Below are positions 20,278 to 32,768 of a stretch of 64,000 nt of DNA, in pieces (positions within the stretch are counted from its first letter, which is position 1; every line of letters starts with the position of its first letter). Source of the stretch: Platycnemis pennipes. Its lineage: Eukaryota > Arthropoda > Insecta > Odonata > Platycnemididae. The notes under the pieces are model-generated. The model saw only the letters and a program-made list of their open reading frames with translations, made no database searches and had not been told where the DNA came from. Location of the stretch: NCBI GenBank assembly GCA_933228895.1, contig OW121855.1, positions 30,890,698 through 30,954,697 on the forward strand, written 5' to 3'. Made by a program: the position numbers and the translations under genes.

Positions 20278-20714
20278 CACACTGACAATGACGGTATTTA
20301 ACCAATGCTCGCTGCTTCATTTTGCAAGGGTTTAAAAATTTAATTCAAGCTCTAAGAATGGAGAAGCCAATACTTATTGCGACTCTACATAAAAAAATGA
20401 GTCAGACGCTATATGTGCCTCGTACATGATGAAATTGGAGTAGAAGGACGAAAGAATGAACACTTGTAGAAGATGCAGGGGAGTTGAATTCGATACGATA
20501 ATGATGACATCATCATCATCACTCTTCATTAATCCCACGGTTTGATACAGTTCTTCACTCCACTGAGTTTAAAAGTAATTTTAGATAATTAAATTTAAGC
20601 ATGACGTTGATCTGTTCACATTGACATCATTCTTATATTTTACATCCTTAACCACTAGGTCAACATACCTTCATTCATGGTAACGAATAAAATAGCACTT
20701 TTAGTCTATTCCAC

Positions 20715-20785
20715 ACAACTGTTTAATAAGCCGACCTAGGTTTCAACAAATTGTTGCCATTCTCAAGGCTACTATGCCAGTCACG
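20715..20785 (-). mobile_element. Penelope-like terminal fragment, minus strand
   Basis: On the minus strand: CTTGAGAATGGCAACAATTT, GTTGAAACCTAGGTCGGC. The hairpin AACAA/TTGTT followed by GAAACC and AGGTCGGCT resembles the terminal segment of Penelope-like elements. Identification rests on this short motif only. Confidence 0.35.
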
Positions 20786-20789
20786 ATCA

Positions 20790-23085
20790 GTCACCATCTA
20801 GTCACAGTATGCAATTTTTCCCCTAGAATTTTCACTTCCGATGGTATTTTTGGACTTCTTCATTGCTCTCTCGATATGGTGTTCAAAATATTCTGGATAC
20901 AGTGCACTTTCTATAGTAGTACTTACTTCTTTTCCTCACTTTTTTACAGCTGGATTTATAGAAGGTACCCAATAGGAAGAAATATTCCTGAAGAAGAGAG
21001 GAATGCCGCTGTATTTAATCCATGAAGTACCTACCTAATATAACAATGTAAATTCCATTGGCGGAAAACTCTTTAGATCATTACCACTTAGTAAGCCATA
21101 AAGACTCACTGCTCTCTTGCACGCCAATTCCTTTCACTGACGAAATGTTTTAGAATGGTAACACTTTAGCAAGGTAAATTTCGCTTCTGTAATCCATTGT
21201 AAAAAAATACGTATATTCCTGACATGAATATTATTCCGGTTTAATAAAATATTTAATATCTTATTTCAATCCAATTTCATCGGCAAGTCCTACCATTCCA
21301 AAACATATCCTGATTTACTATTCGAGCTCTGGCATTAAATGAAAGGTCGAGGAGAAATGCCGATGTATATTCCTATGTCAATTCATTTATTTAGGTAGCC
21401 AGAAAAAGTTGATGCAAATTTCATTCATCGCTCCCATTAGTATGGGGCGTTGTATTTTCCGAGGAACATTTTGAACGGAAACGGAACGGAAAATAGGCAA
21501 CAAATTTTCACACAGAAAAACCTCGAACCAGGAGAGAACATTCGCGCTGATGCACAATGCGTTTAATAGATCGGCACTCGTCCAAAAACCATAGGTGGGG
21601 ATATGCATTTAAGGAAGAATATACCGAGCCAAAAAGAGCAAAAACAGGACGCATTCATTATGGCATTCGGAATAAAATATTTCGGCATACTCGGCAGAGA
21701 AGGCTGTGAATGGGTCTCGGATGAGTGGGAAATGGCCAAAGCCCATGATGCACCGCGAAATTTTTAACCTTCCTGCCCCGAGTTTTAACGCAAATGGGAA
21801 GAGGCACGATAGAATTGGTTTGCGCAGATGAAATTCAACCACAATAAATAGAACTAGCGGTCGCTGCGCTCCATCCAAATTATTCTCCAAGGAGCACCCA
21901 GCCTACGGGAAATATATAAAGCTTCCCCCTTTTGAAGGGAACACGAGGGTTGAAGTGCGCATCATATCCGCGATACTGGTGAGGTTTGCAATAGTATCGC
22001 GATATCGATGCATCGACAATTGTATAATGTTTAGGTTGCAGTTCTGCTCTCAAATACGATCCCAAACGCCACCACCCAACGTCAGTGAGTTCCAACGGGG
22101 TTTATGCTCCTCTATTTTTTCCCCATGGCCGAAAAATGTGACACACTCGTGCTAAATGATTCCATAGAAGTGCGACGCGCGTTGAATTTTGATGGAAATG
22201 AGTCGAAATCGTCAAAAGACGACGGACATTAATTTCCCCGCACGTAGTCCACGAGCCGCTGCCGTGCATATTTGAAAAATGTTCATGATCACGACTCTCA
22301 CGCGTGACATTACAAAATTGGAGTGGGAGCCACGTCACCACGCAAAAATTAATTAAGATGTCAATTCGCTCCGGGCACCCGTGTCTGAATTACCTGAACG
22401 AACTTTGCACTGAAAATTTTCACGCGCTTCCGGGATTTTACGCTTTCAATGTTAACACCTCGCCGAATCAAGGCTTTCGAATCACCACCTTTGCGGGTGA
22501 AAGATTTTCTTCGACAATTTTGATAAGGGTGCTTAAAAATCGCTTATGACCAAACGTTAAGTGCTCCAAGATTCATCGTGAATAAGAATGACAAACGCAC
22601 GTCAAGGGTGACGTCAGAGAGATGGAATGGTTCACCTCGAAAAACTTAACCAACATCGCTCTCATTTTCACATGGTGATATAAATTCCTCCTAAAATACG
22701 TATTTTTCTGCTTCAGTGGTCCGATTATTTACTAATTACTCAATCCAATCGCACGCGACAGCGAAATATTGGAAGTAGACAAAAAATATTTCATTAAGGG
22801 ATCATCATTGAGATATTTTAGATTATAAGCGAGAAAGAGCTACGAGTCCCATTAATAAGTGACACTTCAACCATAGCAAAAGACGTTTTCAACGACAATG
22901 TTCGGTAGGGGTAACACTTCCCCTCCCCCCACCCAACTGCATCTTTGTCTGTTCACACCACCTTGGACCAAATATGTTTGCAAAAAGGGTAGCGTCAGTC
23001 ATTCAAATAAATAAGATTAATAGTAGTTATTGTGGGGAAATAATCGACCGCTATGGCCATATGAACAATTTAGAATAAGAAGGCA
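20790..23085. other. No gene recognised (2.3 kb)
   Basis: Open frames up to about 93 codons exist on both strands, but none shows a recognisable domain, signal peptide with following domain, or exon-like structure. No repeat family seen elsewhere in the window appears here, so it may be single-copy DNA. Confidence 0.5.
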
Positions 23086-23087
23086 AT

Positions 23088-23330
23088 GGGTGTAAGCTAG
23101 GAAGTCTCAAGGAACAAAGAAAAAGTGGAGTAATACCCGGCGCAGGAATGTGTATACTCTTGACGAAAGGCACCAAGGGACCCAGGGTTTAACGTCCAAA
23201 TAGACAGACAGAGAGCACTGAGCATTGGGTGCTCTCAACACGGCACAAAAGTAAAGACACCGATAAATTTCTAGCTCAGCCGATAATCGAACCCAGCCAC
23301 ACTAAAGCTACCTACTACTCTTCTGACCAA
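23088..23330 (-). mobile_element. SINE family 1, old copy, minus strand
   Basis: The body is recognisable: GGTCCCTTGGTGCCTTTCGT, AAGAGTATACAC, then 3' sequence toward 23088. The head near 23290 retains only a damaged B box (GGGTTCGATTATCGG). A run of GACAGACAGA at about 23203 replaces part of the CCGTCCGTCGG block. Confidence 0.65.
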
Positions 23331-23394
23331 CAGGTCCTTCCACTTCGGCAACAGCCTCGTGACTGCGAGAAAATAGTTTTGAACAGTACCTATA

Positions 23395-23505
23395 CAAGTA
23401 CTAATCCTTTTTTATGCATGATATGTAGTGCATGTTTGGTGAGAGTTCACCCCCTGCCACACACCTTTATGGTGGCTTGCAGGGTATTATGTAGATGTAG
23501 ATGAA
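23395..23505 (+). mobile_element. LINE family 1 3' tip
   Basis: ATGCATGATATGTAGTGCAT, GAGAGTTCACCCCCTGCCAC and GGCTTGCAGGGTATTATGTA followed by GATGTAGATG: a well-preserved, extremely 5'-truncated copy of about 110 bp. Confidence 0.85.
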
Positions 23506-23879
23506 AATGAGAGAGAAGGCAAATAGATAATCTAAAAACGAACACCTGAAGTAAAAAGTCAACCGAATGATGGGAAACGGTGAAACCAGAGCTCTAGTCT
23601 TCTATCCTTCTCACCTTTCTATGGTATGAAATACGCAAGGAGATAAAAACATACCGAATAGAAAAGGCGGGCCAGAAACACCAGAAAAGTAGTATGATGG
23701 AAATGCAAATGACGCAAAGAAGAGATGGTTGTGGAGAGCCAAAGAAATTTCGAGAACTGAGGTGAACGTACATGTATGCATCATTTAATACGCATTAGAA
23801 ATGATGAGTCGAACAGTTACTATCAAACTCTTGACATGTCAGGATGAATTTAGACGATGGACTCATGATGTGCGAGTAT

Positions 23880-24200
23880 GGAGGAAAGGAAGGAATGGAA
23901 AGGAAGTTGACAGACGAATTCAGTGAGGGCAGAGGGAGTGGATGGAGTAGGAAGAAGGTGTGAAGATCTTTTGAAGGACTCGATATTCAGTAAAGCCTTG
24001 TAAGGGAGGAAAATAACGGGTAGATTCGATAGAATAATTGGGAGTGGGAGGTAAAAGAAGATAAAACTTCTAAAAAAAGAAGATAAAAAACTATAGAAGG
24101 ATATAATATGAAAAGTAGGGTTCGGAGTAAGAGATTTTAGCGCACCAAAACATACCATAAACGATGGAACACTCATAATAATTATAGTTTGCAAAGGGCA
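23880..24200 (+). mobile_element. decayed RTE-like reverse-transcriptase C-terminus
   Basis: The plus strand reads CEDLLKDSIFSKAL then, after a stop, GRKITGRFDRIIGSGR. The nucleotide sequence GGAGGAAAATAACGGG parallels GGAGGAAGATAACGGG at 4459-4474. Both also share an ACCATAAACGATGGAACACT / ACCTTGGCCGGTAGAACACT type end. It is an old fragment of the same subfamily. Confidence 0.5.
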
Positions 24201-26420
24201 ATTTGGCTATTTTTCAACAAAAAGCACGGTTATTAACAAGTTAGAATAAAAATATTTCGGTAACTTTCGCGTTGAGGAAAGAGAGAATCACATGAAAGAT
24301 TCTCCTAGGCAGGAGAACAGAGCTAAGCTAGAGGCGAAGAATGCGCATGGAAGGGAGGAATAGCTTTCCCGTTTAAGTTTAATAGAACCTTCCGGCAGTA
24401 TTTCTTCAGCAACAAAGAAGTAGGCATATATGTATTACCTGTCGCCACACCTGAAGCAACGGAACGTAGGAGCGGAATTCAAACTTTTACGATGGCTGTC
24501 CCACACCACCCGGATGAATGGCTGTGAGGACAAGAGAAGTGCGAGAAGAATTTCTTCGGCGGCGCGGAGGTTGGATTCCCTTGGCACCACCGCTCGGAGG
24601 TGACCCTCACACTGCGTCGGTGGGAACGGAGGCACCTCTTCCCTCCTTCCCCGGCTAGACTAAGCAGGGAGGACGCCATTGAAAAGAATCCCTAACGTCC
24701 CCTCACCCACTCATAAATGAAACTCTCCCCGGATAGGACTTTGCTTGTAATACCACACGTAAAACCACCTCTTTTTCTCCTCGGCCCCTCGACTATCGAG
24801 TCCGGGCCCTAGAGATGAAGATAATACCCTTTCGGGACCCGGGAGGGTTATGGCTTCAACTCCTCCTCCTTGTTTTCGACGGCGACAAAAGGTAGAGAGA
24901 AAATTGCGAGTGCCCTTCTAGCCTAGCGGGTCGAAAAGTTCGTAGGCCGATGGGGTCCAGAAGAGGACCCTGTAGTACACACACGCCGGCGCGCGCGGTT
25001 CCGTTTTTGTGTTCGTGGAAAGGTCCTTTCCTTCTCACCGCGTCCTTCCTTCGAAACTCTCTCCCCTCATCCTCATCCCTCGAGGGCCCGAGTCCTTTTA
25101 GGAAACGGCCAAAAATACGAAAAGTGGAAGGGACATAATGCCTGGCACGAGAATAACAGGGGGCAGGGGGGTGGAGACCATTTCCGCCTGAAAAATGGGC
25201 AAAGCACTCGAAGCAGTCAATACGCGAGGCTTCCCCCCTCGAGACAGCTCTCTTCCTTGCCCTTCCCCGTCCTTTCTCCGCCATTCACGCCCTTTGGCGG
25301 AGCGGGGCCCTGGATGGGCCCTTAGGACGGAGCCCTCCTTCCTTCTCTTCGGAGAGGAGAGGGGGCATCCGCCCCCATAGGGGCCACACAAGCTGTCGAT
25401 GGGCCATGGGCCCAGAGGCCTCAGCTAGAGCCACCATGTTTTACATTCCGAATGGCTTAATTTATCTGAATAAACATGTTGAAAAAGTAGCTCTTCTCTA
25501 CAAACGTGCATACCAAATTATTTGATGACGATTAAAATACTTACGTTTCAAAAAACGCAAGAAACACGGGTGAGGTATGATGGTGCCTTGCGCATTGGCC
25601 ACCTACAAAGAAGGGTCCATTTGGACCAATTAACTGCGAAATATTGTTTTATCCGAATCAACTTTCACAAGCGTGCAATTCAAAAGCGTAACATACAATG
25701 ATACGTTAATTTGTGAATAATTATGGGGTCAAATGTGATGCAGCGACGTCAAAGTCGCCCATTCATGCTTAGCATTTTTTTTCCGACAGATGAAGCCATC
25801 ATGCTTATCCATTGTTGCCTGAAGTGAAAGGGGGAACTTCAATATGGCGTCTTCTTCCACAGTACCGCATTGCAATTCATGGCGTAAACTATTACTACAC
25901 AATCAGATGCCATGACATGCCTCCAGAATACAAATGTCGTTTTGTTTTTTCGTTACAATTTATCTTTACCACCGTATAAATAACCCTCGGGAGGGTAGAA
26001 TGACAAATAATACTTATAAATGACACTGCCCCTACGAAAGATTTGCAATACTAAACAAGTCCTCCTCTAACAGAGATAGAGCTTCAAATTCATCCTCACA
26101 AAATGTAGCTACAGAAAATTTGGTGGGAACAGGAAGAGGAGGAAGAGTGGAAAGAATTCCTGCTCTGGTAACTGTGCAACTGCAAACAAACACACAAACG
26201 AGCCCTCAAATATACATCGTATCAGACAGGAGAAAACTGAACACACACACAATGCTAATACTACAGAATCAAAGTGGAGGCTAATATTTAAATTAAAAAT
26301 CTCCGCTTCTGTCGGTATTCGAAAATGAGTTCTCCGTATATAAAGCCAACCCTTTATTCAGAGGTATATATGATTTTCGATCATAAGACCCTCAATGGCC
26401 AAAGGTAATTTTTTATTATC
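24201..26420. other. No gene recognised; strongly CpG-rich patch at about 24430-25430
   Basis: The 1-kb patch is the most G+C-rich part of the window, with many CpG dinucleotides and overlapping open frames on both strands (longest 142 codons, minus strand, 24856-25284). The translations are Arg/Ser/Pro-rich and match nothing I recognise. It could be a CpG-island-like region or first exon of a host gene, but there is no direct evidence. The flanks to 26420 are AT-rich and unassigned. Confidence 0.45.
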
Positions 26421-28250
26421 AACTAGCTGAAGGTGCTCGCTGAAATTCAATGGGTGGGAGAAATATAATAATTACAAATTATATAAAGAAATTTTTAACA
26501 TTTTTCATAAAGGGGGGATGATAAACTTGTGTTATGGATCTAACAATGACTCCAAGTCACTATGGGAACCATAAATATAATTAAAATCAATGTAAGCATC
26601 TAATTACTGCCTGGACTCATTCCTGGGCCTTTACAAAAAATAAGAATTGCATTTAAAAAACTTAAGAGGCCAGAAGAAACGAAGGAGGATGGGGCTGTGC
26701 ATACGAATGTCTATTGTTGACAATGAGGCAAAAAAATCTCTAGCCTGTTATGCATGTTATGCTTGTCTCAATTCTCCAAATTCATGACGGTGGCGTCAAT
26801 GAACTTCCTACAGATAAGTTTTAATGCATTTTATTGCAACAAGAGAACATTCTATTCTTATTATTTAGTACAGATGTAGCCCACTTTTACCAGGTACTTG
26901 TCACTCGGTTGCGCATATTTACACCTTCTACTGTATATTTGACGTTTAAATATATCACAATTTTTTTCATATTGCTACTCTTATTTTTCAAAAGACCTAT
27001 AAGACTTCATATGACTTCATTTACGTCTATTATCACGTTCTTGTGTCTCAAAAGACAACAATTTTGAAAGCGGTCCACTTCCAAATACGGTATAAATCCA
27101 TAAAATATTCACCTTTTGAACCCCGCAGAAACTTTCAATTAAATACTTTTAGTTTTACCGAATGCAAACATATTTGATCCAGGAGTAGCGCGAAATGTAT
27201 GCCCGTATGATTTTTCCGAACTAAATGTTCGATCTAGATTCAAGAATTAGCGGCGATACCTCTTTTAGTGCCTTTCAATATCTTCACGAAAAGAACAATG
27301 CTGTTTACGGCGTCGCTTTTGGATGAACTTTTTTTACCATAATTGCAATGGATCCATGAACATCCCAGAGATAGGTACGTAATGAGAAATTATGCTCCAT
27401 TGGGATTTGAATTTTATTCCCTGTTTTTTGTTGAACTATCTCAAATCTCAAGTTATCTCCATCTACGACGATTTCGAAAGCCTTCCATCTCTTCTCTTCA
27501 CGTCTCTGGTCGGTTCAAATGCACAAACCCGAAAAGAAATAAAAAAAAAACATTCACAATTTGAACACCGCTGAAGTATTCATTTCAAGACTCCTAATGT
27601 TAACTCAATGCAATCCTTCTAAATCCGTGAGTAGTGCTAGCAGTCAGCACGCTTCTTTGTGCGGAAAAATATGGCTGACCTTGCTTCACGAATAGCCTAA
27701 AATGTCTTCTATACCTTCTTATATCCTCGCGCAAAGCACAATTTCGTTTACGGCTTCCCTCTACGGCGAACTGTTTAAGCATCAGCGATGTTTTCATTTC
27801 GGAGACGACAATGGCAAAGGCCTTAGCAACGCTCGGAAAAGAACCTAAATAAACAGTAAATTTCAACGAAAATTACATATTTTCCAGATACCTCGACAAC
27901 AAAGTGTAAATCGGTTAACAGAATAAGAAAGTTTAAACATTTTACCATCGATACAGAATGAATGTAAGAAATCGATTAATATTTAGTTATTTTACTCAGC
28001 GAAAGAAAAAACTCTTACGCTACTAGATATGAATTGAAAAAGTCAATTTAAACCAATGTAAACACATAATTGGCGACAGGAATCGAACCCGGGCCCTTAG
28101 CCTTTTTTATATACCCTATACCACCTTCTAGTGTTTACGTTAGAATCTTAAAAAATTTCAGCTCAATCGGTTCATTTGTTTTTGAGGAGATGCGTAACGA
28201 ACAGAACCGGCGGACAGACAGACAGACACCACTCCATTTTTATATATTAG
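26421..28250 (+). repeat. possible interspersed element with (CAGA)n-type tail
   Basis: The segment opens with CAACTAGCTGAAGGTGCTCG and closes with GGCGGACAGACAGACAGACA, CCACTCCATTTTTATATATT. Both are hallmarks of a widespread invertebrate repeat class whose 3' end is a GACA or CACA tract followed by ATTTTTATATATTAG. The repeat at 44689-45804 has the same kind of ends. Whether the two ends here belong to one 1.8-kb element is inference. A B-box-like GGGTTCGATTCC lies on the minus strand at about 28080. Confidence 0.35.
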
Positions 28251-28974
28251 TATGATATTGAAATGGATTACGAGAAGATATAAGTAGAAATCATCACGGA
28301 AAGGCCTAAATCATTTCGTGCCCCATCGGATTACATGGATCTTTCTTCATTCTCCTACTTAATTGGCGATGTGGCGATCTCTGGGCAGTCAGTTCCATAG
28401 TCAGGCAATATTTTGAGATTGCCGTCTGGAATGATGCTGTTCTCAGAAAAGGTTCCATATTAAAGACTACATAACCATTAAAGGCCACCCATCAACAGGA
28501 ATACCATTCGATTGTTCGTTTTCGAAAAGTTTTCTCCATTTCCTTAGCAAATCAATTCGATATGATTACCTTTCATATTGCTTTCCGTTTAATATGCGCA
28601 TTCATATATTCTTCTTATAATCTCCACTAACGCCCATTACATAGTTCAAAACCCCTGTTCTTCATCTGTTTCCGCCAAACTTTACAAACATTTTCCCCTC
28701 TTATCATCCCCTTCATCGTTCCTGACTTAATTACCCCTTCCTCTACTTCTTCCGCTGGCAATTTCTTCCATCAATTTTCTTCCACTTTCAATTCCAAAAA
28801 CGTATTTGTCTTCCTCATCACCAGACCCAATTTATCCGATCTTCCTTCAACCCCAAATCCTCAAAAACCTACAGCTAAAGTTCATCTACTTCCTTCAAAA
28901 GCGAAAGTTTTAACCATCAGTTTATTATTATTAATGATCGTGATGGGTTTAAGTGATCATAAGATACGTCTTTA
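28251..28974. other. No gene recognised
   Basis: Unassigned. On the minus strand 28640-28930 is a Lys/Glu-rich frame with stops that might be another old LINE piece, but I could not place it. Confidence 0.35.
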
Positions 28975-29185
28975 AATGACCCCGAGTGGCAGTATTTTAC
29001 AAATTTTTAGCTCCTCATACTTACTGTGCCTCAACCTTTCATCTGAACAGCCCATGTTCCTCCCACTACCTCGCTTACCTATCATTCCCCCATCCCTCAT
29101 GTCCTTCAAATACCATTGTCTACTAACTACCTATTATATTTACGTACTCTGGCTTCCAATTTTGGTCTACTTCTGCTAGTACCAT
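28975..29185 (-). mobile_element. decayed RTE-like reverse-transcriptase C-terminus, minus strand
   Basis: The minus strand reads YLKDMRDGGMIGKRGSGRNM, then DERLRHSKYEELKICKI. It matches the LKDxIEGRMxGKRGRGRxRxGML ... SKYEELKRKAEDR pattern. The plus-strand frame is its shadow. Confidence 0.55.
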
Positions 29186-29274
29186 TTAAGATGATTCAAC
29201 AATTAACTTTACATCACACAGTCTAACCTAGTTAACTTTATTAACAAGTTTAATTTTAAAAGGTCACGGCATCA

Positions 29275-29345
29275 TGCGTGTGGCCGGATTCAAACTCAAA
29301 AATTTATGTTGTCATATAGAAGCTTTCATGACCTACCGAAGCCGA
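29275..29345 (-). mobile_element. tRNA-like SINE head, minus strand
   Basis: GGTAGGTCATGAAAGCTTCT and GAGTTTGAATCCGGCC on the minus strand lie at pol III promoter spacing. No SINE body was recognised. Confidence 0.4.
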
Positions 29346-30040
29346 TATAGTTACTGCTACGCTTTTCCAGCTGTCATTATCGAGTAACTGATTAAAGTAA
29401 ACCTCTCATTATACATTCGTCGATAATATAGAATGGAACATCCTTCTGCTGAGTAGTTCCTTATGTTTTCGGGAAGACACGAAGCATCGTACCCAAATTT
29501 ACAGGTTACTTTATTTTCATTCTATCGAAAGATGAATTCTGCAAGGCGACGATGCAAGTAATCGGAAAAAAACAAGGGAAGAAATCTAGAAACAAAAGAA
29601 GTCTCGAACGTGATGCCAGAGGGTAGAGATCCCCATGTTGGACGCTCTTATTTGCAGGAGGTAGTAGGATATGGATTCCTTATCAATTTACAAAAGGTAT
29701 TTCTTCATCCGTTATATCGTATGTCGAGACTGATAATTCAACCGAAGAAAATTCAAGTTGATTTTTCAAACGAAATATATGAGTGCAAGGAACTGATGAT
29801 GCAAAAGCAGAATTTTGTGAAAAGGAAATTATGAAAATATGAATTTGAGTGTGATTTGTAATGCAGAGGCTGGAAAATCTATCTTTGACAAATTAAAAAA
29901 AATATCTACACTATCTTAACTCTAAAGAGAGAGGTCGTAGTTGAGCCATAAGTTTAAATTAACTTGCGAGCAGGTTCTAAGAGGAATTGGCAGGCACAAA
30001 CGGGTTGGTTGGTATCGTCTCCACATAAGCTGTATCCCTC
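29346..30040. other. No gene recognised
   Basis: AT-rich. An open frame of 74 codons at 29610-29834 has no recognisable domain. Confidence 0.45.
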
Positions 30041-30116
30041 TCACATCTACATAATACCCTGCAAGCTACCATAAAGGTGTGTGGCAGGGGGCGAATTCTC
30101 ACCAAACATGCACTAC

Positions 30117-30209
30117 ACTCAGTGATTCAACCCCGAACGTTGGTCTTTGATAGGTGAGAGTAGAGCTTACCCAGTACTAAGCCAACGGCGTGTGAAATTC
30201 ACACATTCA
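30117..30209 (-). mobile_element. SINE family 2 3' fragment nested in a LINE
   Basis: GAATGTGTGAATTTCACACG, CCGTTGGCTTAGTACTGGG, CTCACCTATCAAAGACC and CGGGGTTGAATC on the minus strand match the 3' part of the SINE at 13223-13485. The intact LINE has no such sequence between GTAGTGCATG and ATGCATGATAT, so it is an insertion. Confidence 0.72.
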
Positions 30210-30351
30210 ATATCATGCATAAAAAAGGATTTGTATTAATATACTAGTGTTACTTCACTATTTACAAAAGATAAAAATAGCAAAGTAAGCACGCAAAAAC
30301 ATGCTCTTAGTTGGATTACCTTCAAGTTCTTATGCCAAAAAGCATTTATAC

Positions 30352-30388
30352 ATGTATAGCATAGGTATAGCATACCTATGCTATACAT
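30352..30388. repeat. 37-bp perfect palindrome with 3-base centre
   Basis: ATGTATAGCATAGGTAT (30352-30368) is the exact reverse complement of 30372-30388, separated by AGC. Other family-1 copies have only the single ACCTATGCTATGG-type segment at this position. Confidence 0.9.
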
Positions 30389-30739
30389 TGATTCACTCGT
30401 ATTGGACATATTAACCGCTATTCATATCCCTAATTGTACGAGGAAAAAAGGACATTTTGAATCTGTCAGTTCAGCAATCAATTTCTCTAATTTTGTGATT
30501 ATGGTCCAGCCTAACATAGTAAGTTGGAGTTCGCAGAATATTTTTAACGTCATCACTGAAAATATCATCTAATTTTTTTAAGAGATTAAGTTTAAATTTC
30601 AACCTGCGATCCGACAATGATTCCCATTTTAATTCATTTAATAGACTGATTACGCTAATACGGTTATCGTACCATCCCTTTACAAATCTTGCCGATCTTC
30701 GCTGCACACGTTCAAGTTTATTATTTAGACCGATTTTTT

Positions 30740-31975
30740 TGGAACCCGAGAGTCCAAACATGAACTGCAGGTACGCCGATTCCATCGAAGTTGAAGTAGT
30801 GTAGACTTCGAGGAAAGATAAGCTCTCAGGGGCATGTTCAGAATCTCCACTACAGCCTCAAATTCTACTGCATACGTCATTAAATCTCTATGATCTCTAT
30901 CTCCATTACGAGTTCAGAATTGTACACAAATGAGATTGATATGGTTGGAAGAGGTACACAGATAACTCTCAGCATCATAATAATAAGCAATACCACCACT
31001 GCCGATAGGATATCTACACCAATTTGACTTTCAGTAGTGATTTTATGAAATAAGCAGCAGAAGCAAGACTGCAGTAGAGATTTTGAATATGGCCCTTAGT
31101 CTATATTTGATGCAAGTAACAAATGACGGCCTGCGTAATGCAAAATTTATGTTTCTATAACGGGTCTGCGCTCTGTAAGTTTTCTGTGCGCACGAATGAA
31201 GGATGTTAGATCCACATGTCAGAGATCTTAGGAGTATTCAAGATGTTTAAAATAAAATAAAAATACCTCTTGAGGCTAGACCTCTTGAGAATAGTGTTGG
31301 TTAAATTTGAGACCGTTTGAGGCCAATATATACGCGTGGAATCCTACAAATTGCATTTTTTTATATTTTAAACATGTTGCAGTTCCGCAAAGTCAATCCA
31401 ATTACCCGAATTCAATATGTTGAATATAGCCGTTTTGTGGAAATGGCATAATCCACTTCAGAATCCTTTTCCCTTGGTAAATGAAACTGATTGCATGTGC
31501 ATTCAGAGATTTGATAAAGTATCTCTTTTGCATGTGGCAAGATCAAGCAATTGATTTAATTACTTTCAAAGTACTGCAGAAAATCGACGAAATGCGCAAA
31601 TCTTTGGGCGACGAATGAAATGAACACCACTACTACATCAATGGTATTCTACTGGTGAGGGTAGACATTCATGATCTAATCTATTTATGCACTTATGGAA
31701 GAACATTCCTTTGCGTTGACCTCATCAGTTCAATGCACGCATTATCCCCTTCATCCAGTCTTCTAAAGTCTTTTTCCACCCCCTATCTCTGCTAACCATT
31801 GATGAATTGCCCTCTTTCTTATTTAATATGACAGGAAATTTCTATTCTGAATCATTGTTTCTATAAACAAAAGTATTTTTCACGAAGTGACAACTAATAA
31901 CAAGCTCTTATTCCATGGAAAGTATCTCTTTGATTGATAAATTTTCCAACGGATAGCATTGAATTCTCGCGGCTG
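30740..31975. other. No gene recognised
   Basis: AT-rich DNA upstream of the RTE element; no domain or repeat recognised. Confidence 0.5.
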
Positions 31976-32336
31976 AGCTTAAAGCCACCGAGTGCGTCCA
32001 CTGGGTTGCGGATGGTGGGTCGACCTCTAGATAGAGGTTAGCTGCGAGATAAGCGAGTTTACACGTCGAATAAGCAGTCGTGGACAAAAAGCGACGGCAT
32101 TCCGAGGGCGTATTGGTCTATCCTTGGGTAAGGTAGGCCTTAAATAATACAGAACCTGTGAAGATGCCGTGACTTGGCGATGGAGGCCGCCAACAATTAC
32201 GCTTCCCATCACTCGGAGGAGAGGGCAGCAGCTCTTCTTCACATGAGTGAAGGTGGAGACCACAGTGGTCGGTACAGCGACACTCATTTCACTGCAGGCG
32301 TGGTAACATTTACTTTAACGGCTGTAGTACTGCGAT

Positions 32337-32768
32337 GTGGAAGGCAAGGGGAAACCACCACATTATTATCCCGAGGAGTCGCAGCTACTCCACTCTTTCC
32401 TTTATTATCAAGACGTGATGGCACCCTCTCGAGTAAAATACTCGGGAGGTAAAATAGTCCCCCATTCGGATCTCCGGGCGGGGACTACCCGAGAGAGTAC
32501 ATCAGTCAAGTGTGATACTCATTTTAGGGTAGGAACGTGGAACGTTCGATCACTTCGGACCTGCGGAAGACTGGAGAACCTGAAGGTGGAAATGCGGAGA
32601 ATGGACCTCGATGTATTGGGAATCAGTGAAATGAGATGGCCCGAAGAAGGAGACTTTTGGAGTGGAAGTTATAGAATTATTCACACCGGATCACTGAATG
32701 GTAACGCAGGAGTGAATGCTCAGGAAGAGTGCGGGACTGCGTGTGAAGAGCTTCCTGCAATACAGTGA
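32337..32768 (+). pseudogene. RTE endonuclease N-terminal segment, separated by frameshift
   Basis: The relevant coding part begins near 32520: FRVGTWNVRSLRTCGRLENL, then VLGISEMRWPEEGDFWSGSY. The Asn of G-T-W-N-V and the Glu of S-E-M-R-W are the first two catalytic residues of the endonuclease/exonuclease/phosphatase fold, and both are present. After NGNAGV the frame departs. The continuation is in another frame starting at 32716 (MLRKSAGLRV), which fits a small deletion in the G-x-x-G-V-x-x-M-L linker. The ATG at 32337 lies in the leader and may not be the true start. Confidence 0.85.

Larger units (their letters stand above)
30043..30735 (-). mobile_element. LINE family 1 copy, minus strand, interrupted by a SINE piece
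   Basis: The minus strand runs from the C-terminal coding region (KLERVQRRSARFVKGWYDNR, LLNELKWESLSDRRLKFKLN, TPTYYVRLDHNHKIREID) through the UTR to a complete tip (CCCCCTGCCACACACC, GCTTGCAGGGTATTATGTAG). A SINE family 2 fragment of about 90 bp splits the UTR between the GTAGTGCATG and ATGCATGATAT segments. A 37-bp palindrome lies at 30352-30388. Confidence 0.85.

Noticed and set aside
24856..25284. 142-codon minus-strand frame in the CpG-rich patch
   Set aside because: Several overlapping frames are open on both strands, which is expected in CpG-rich DNA. The Arg-rich translation matches no family and there is no supporting exon structure.
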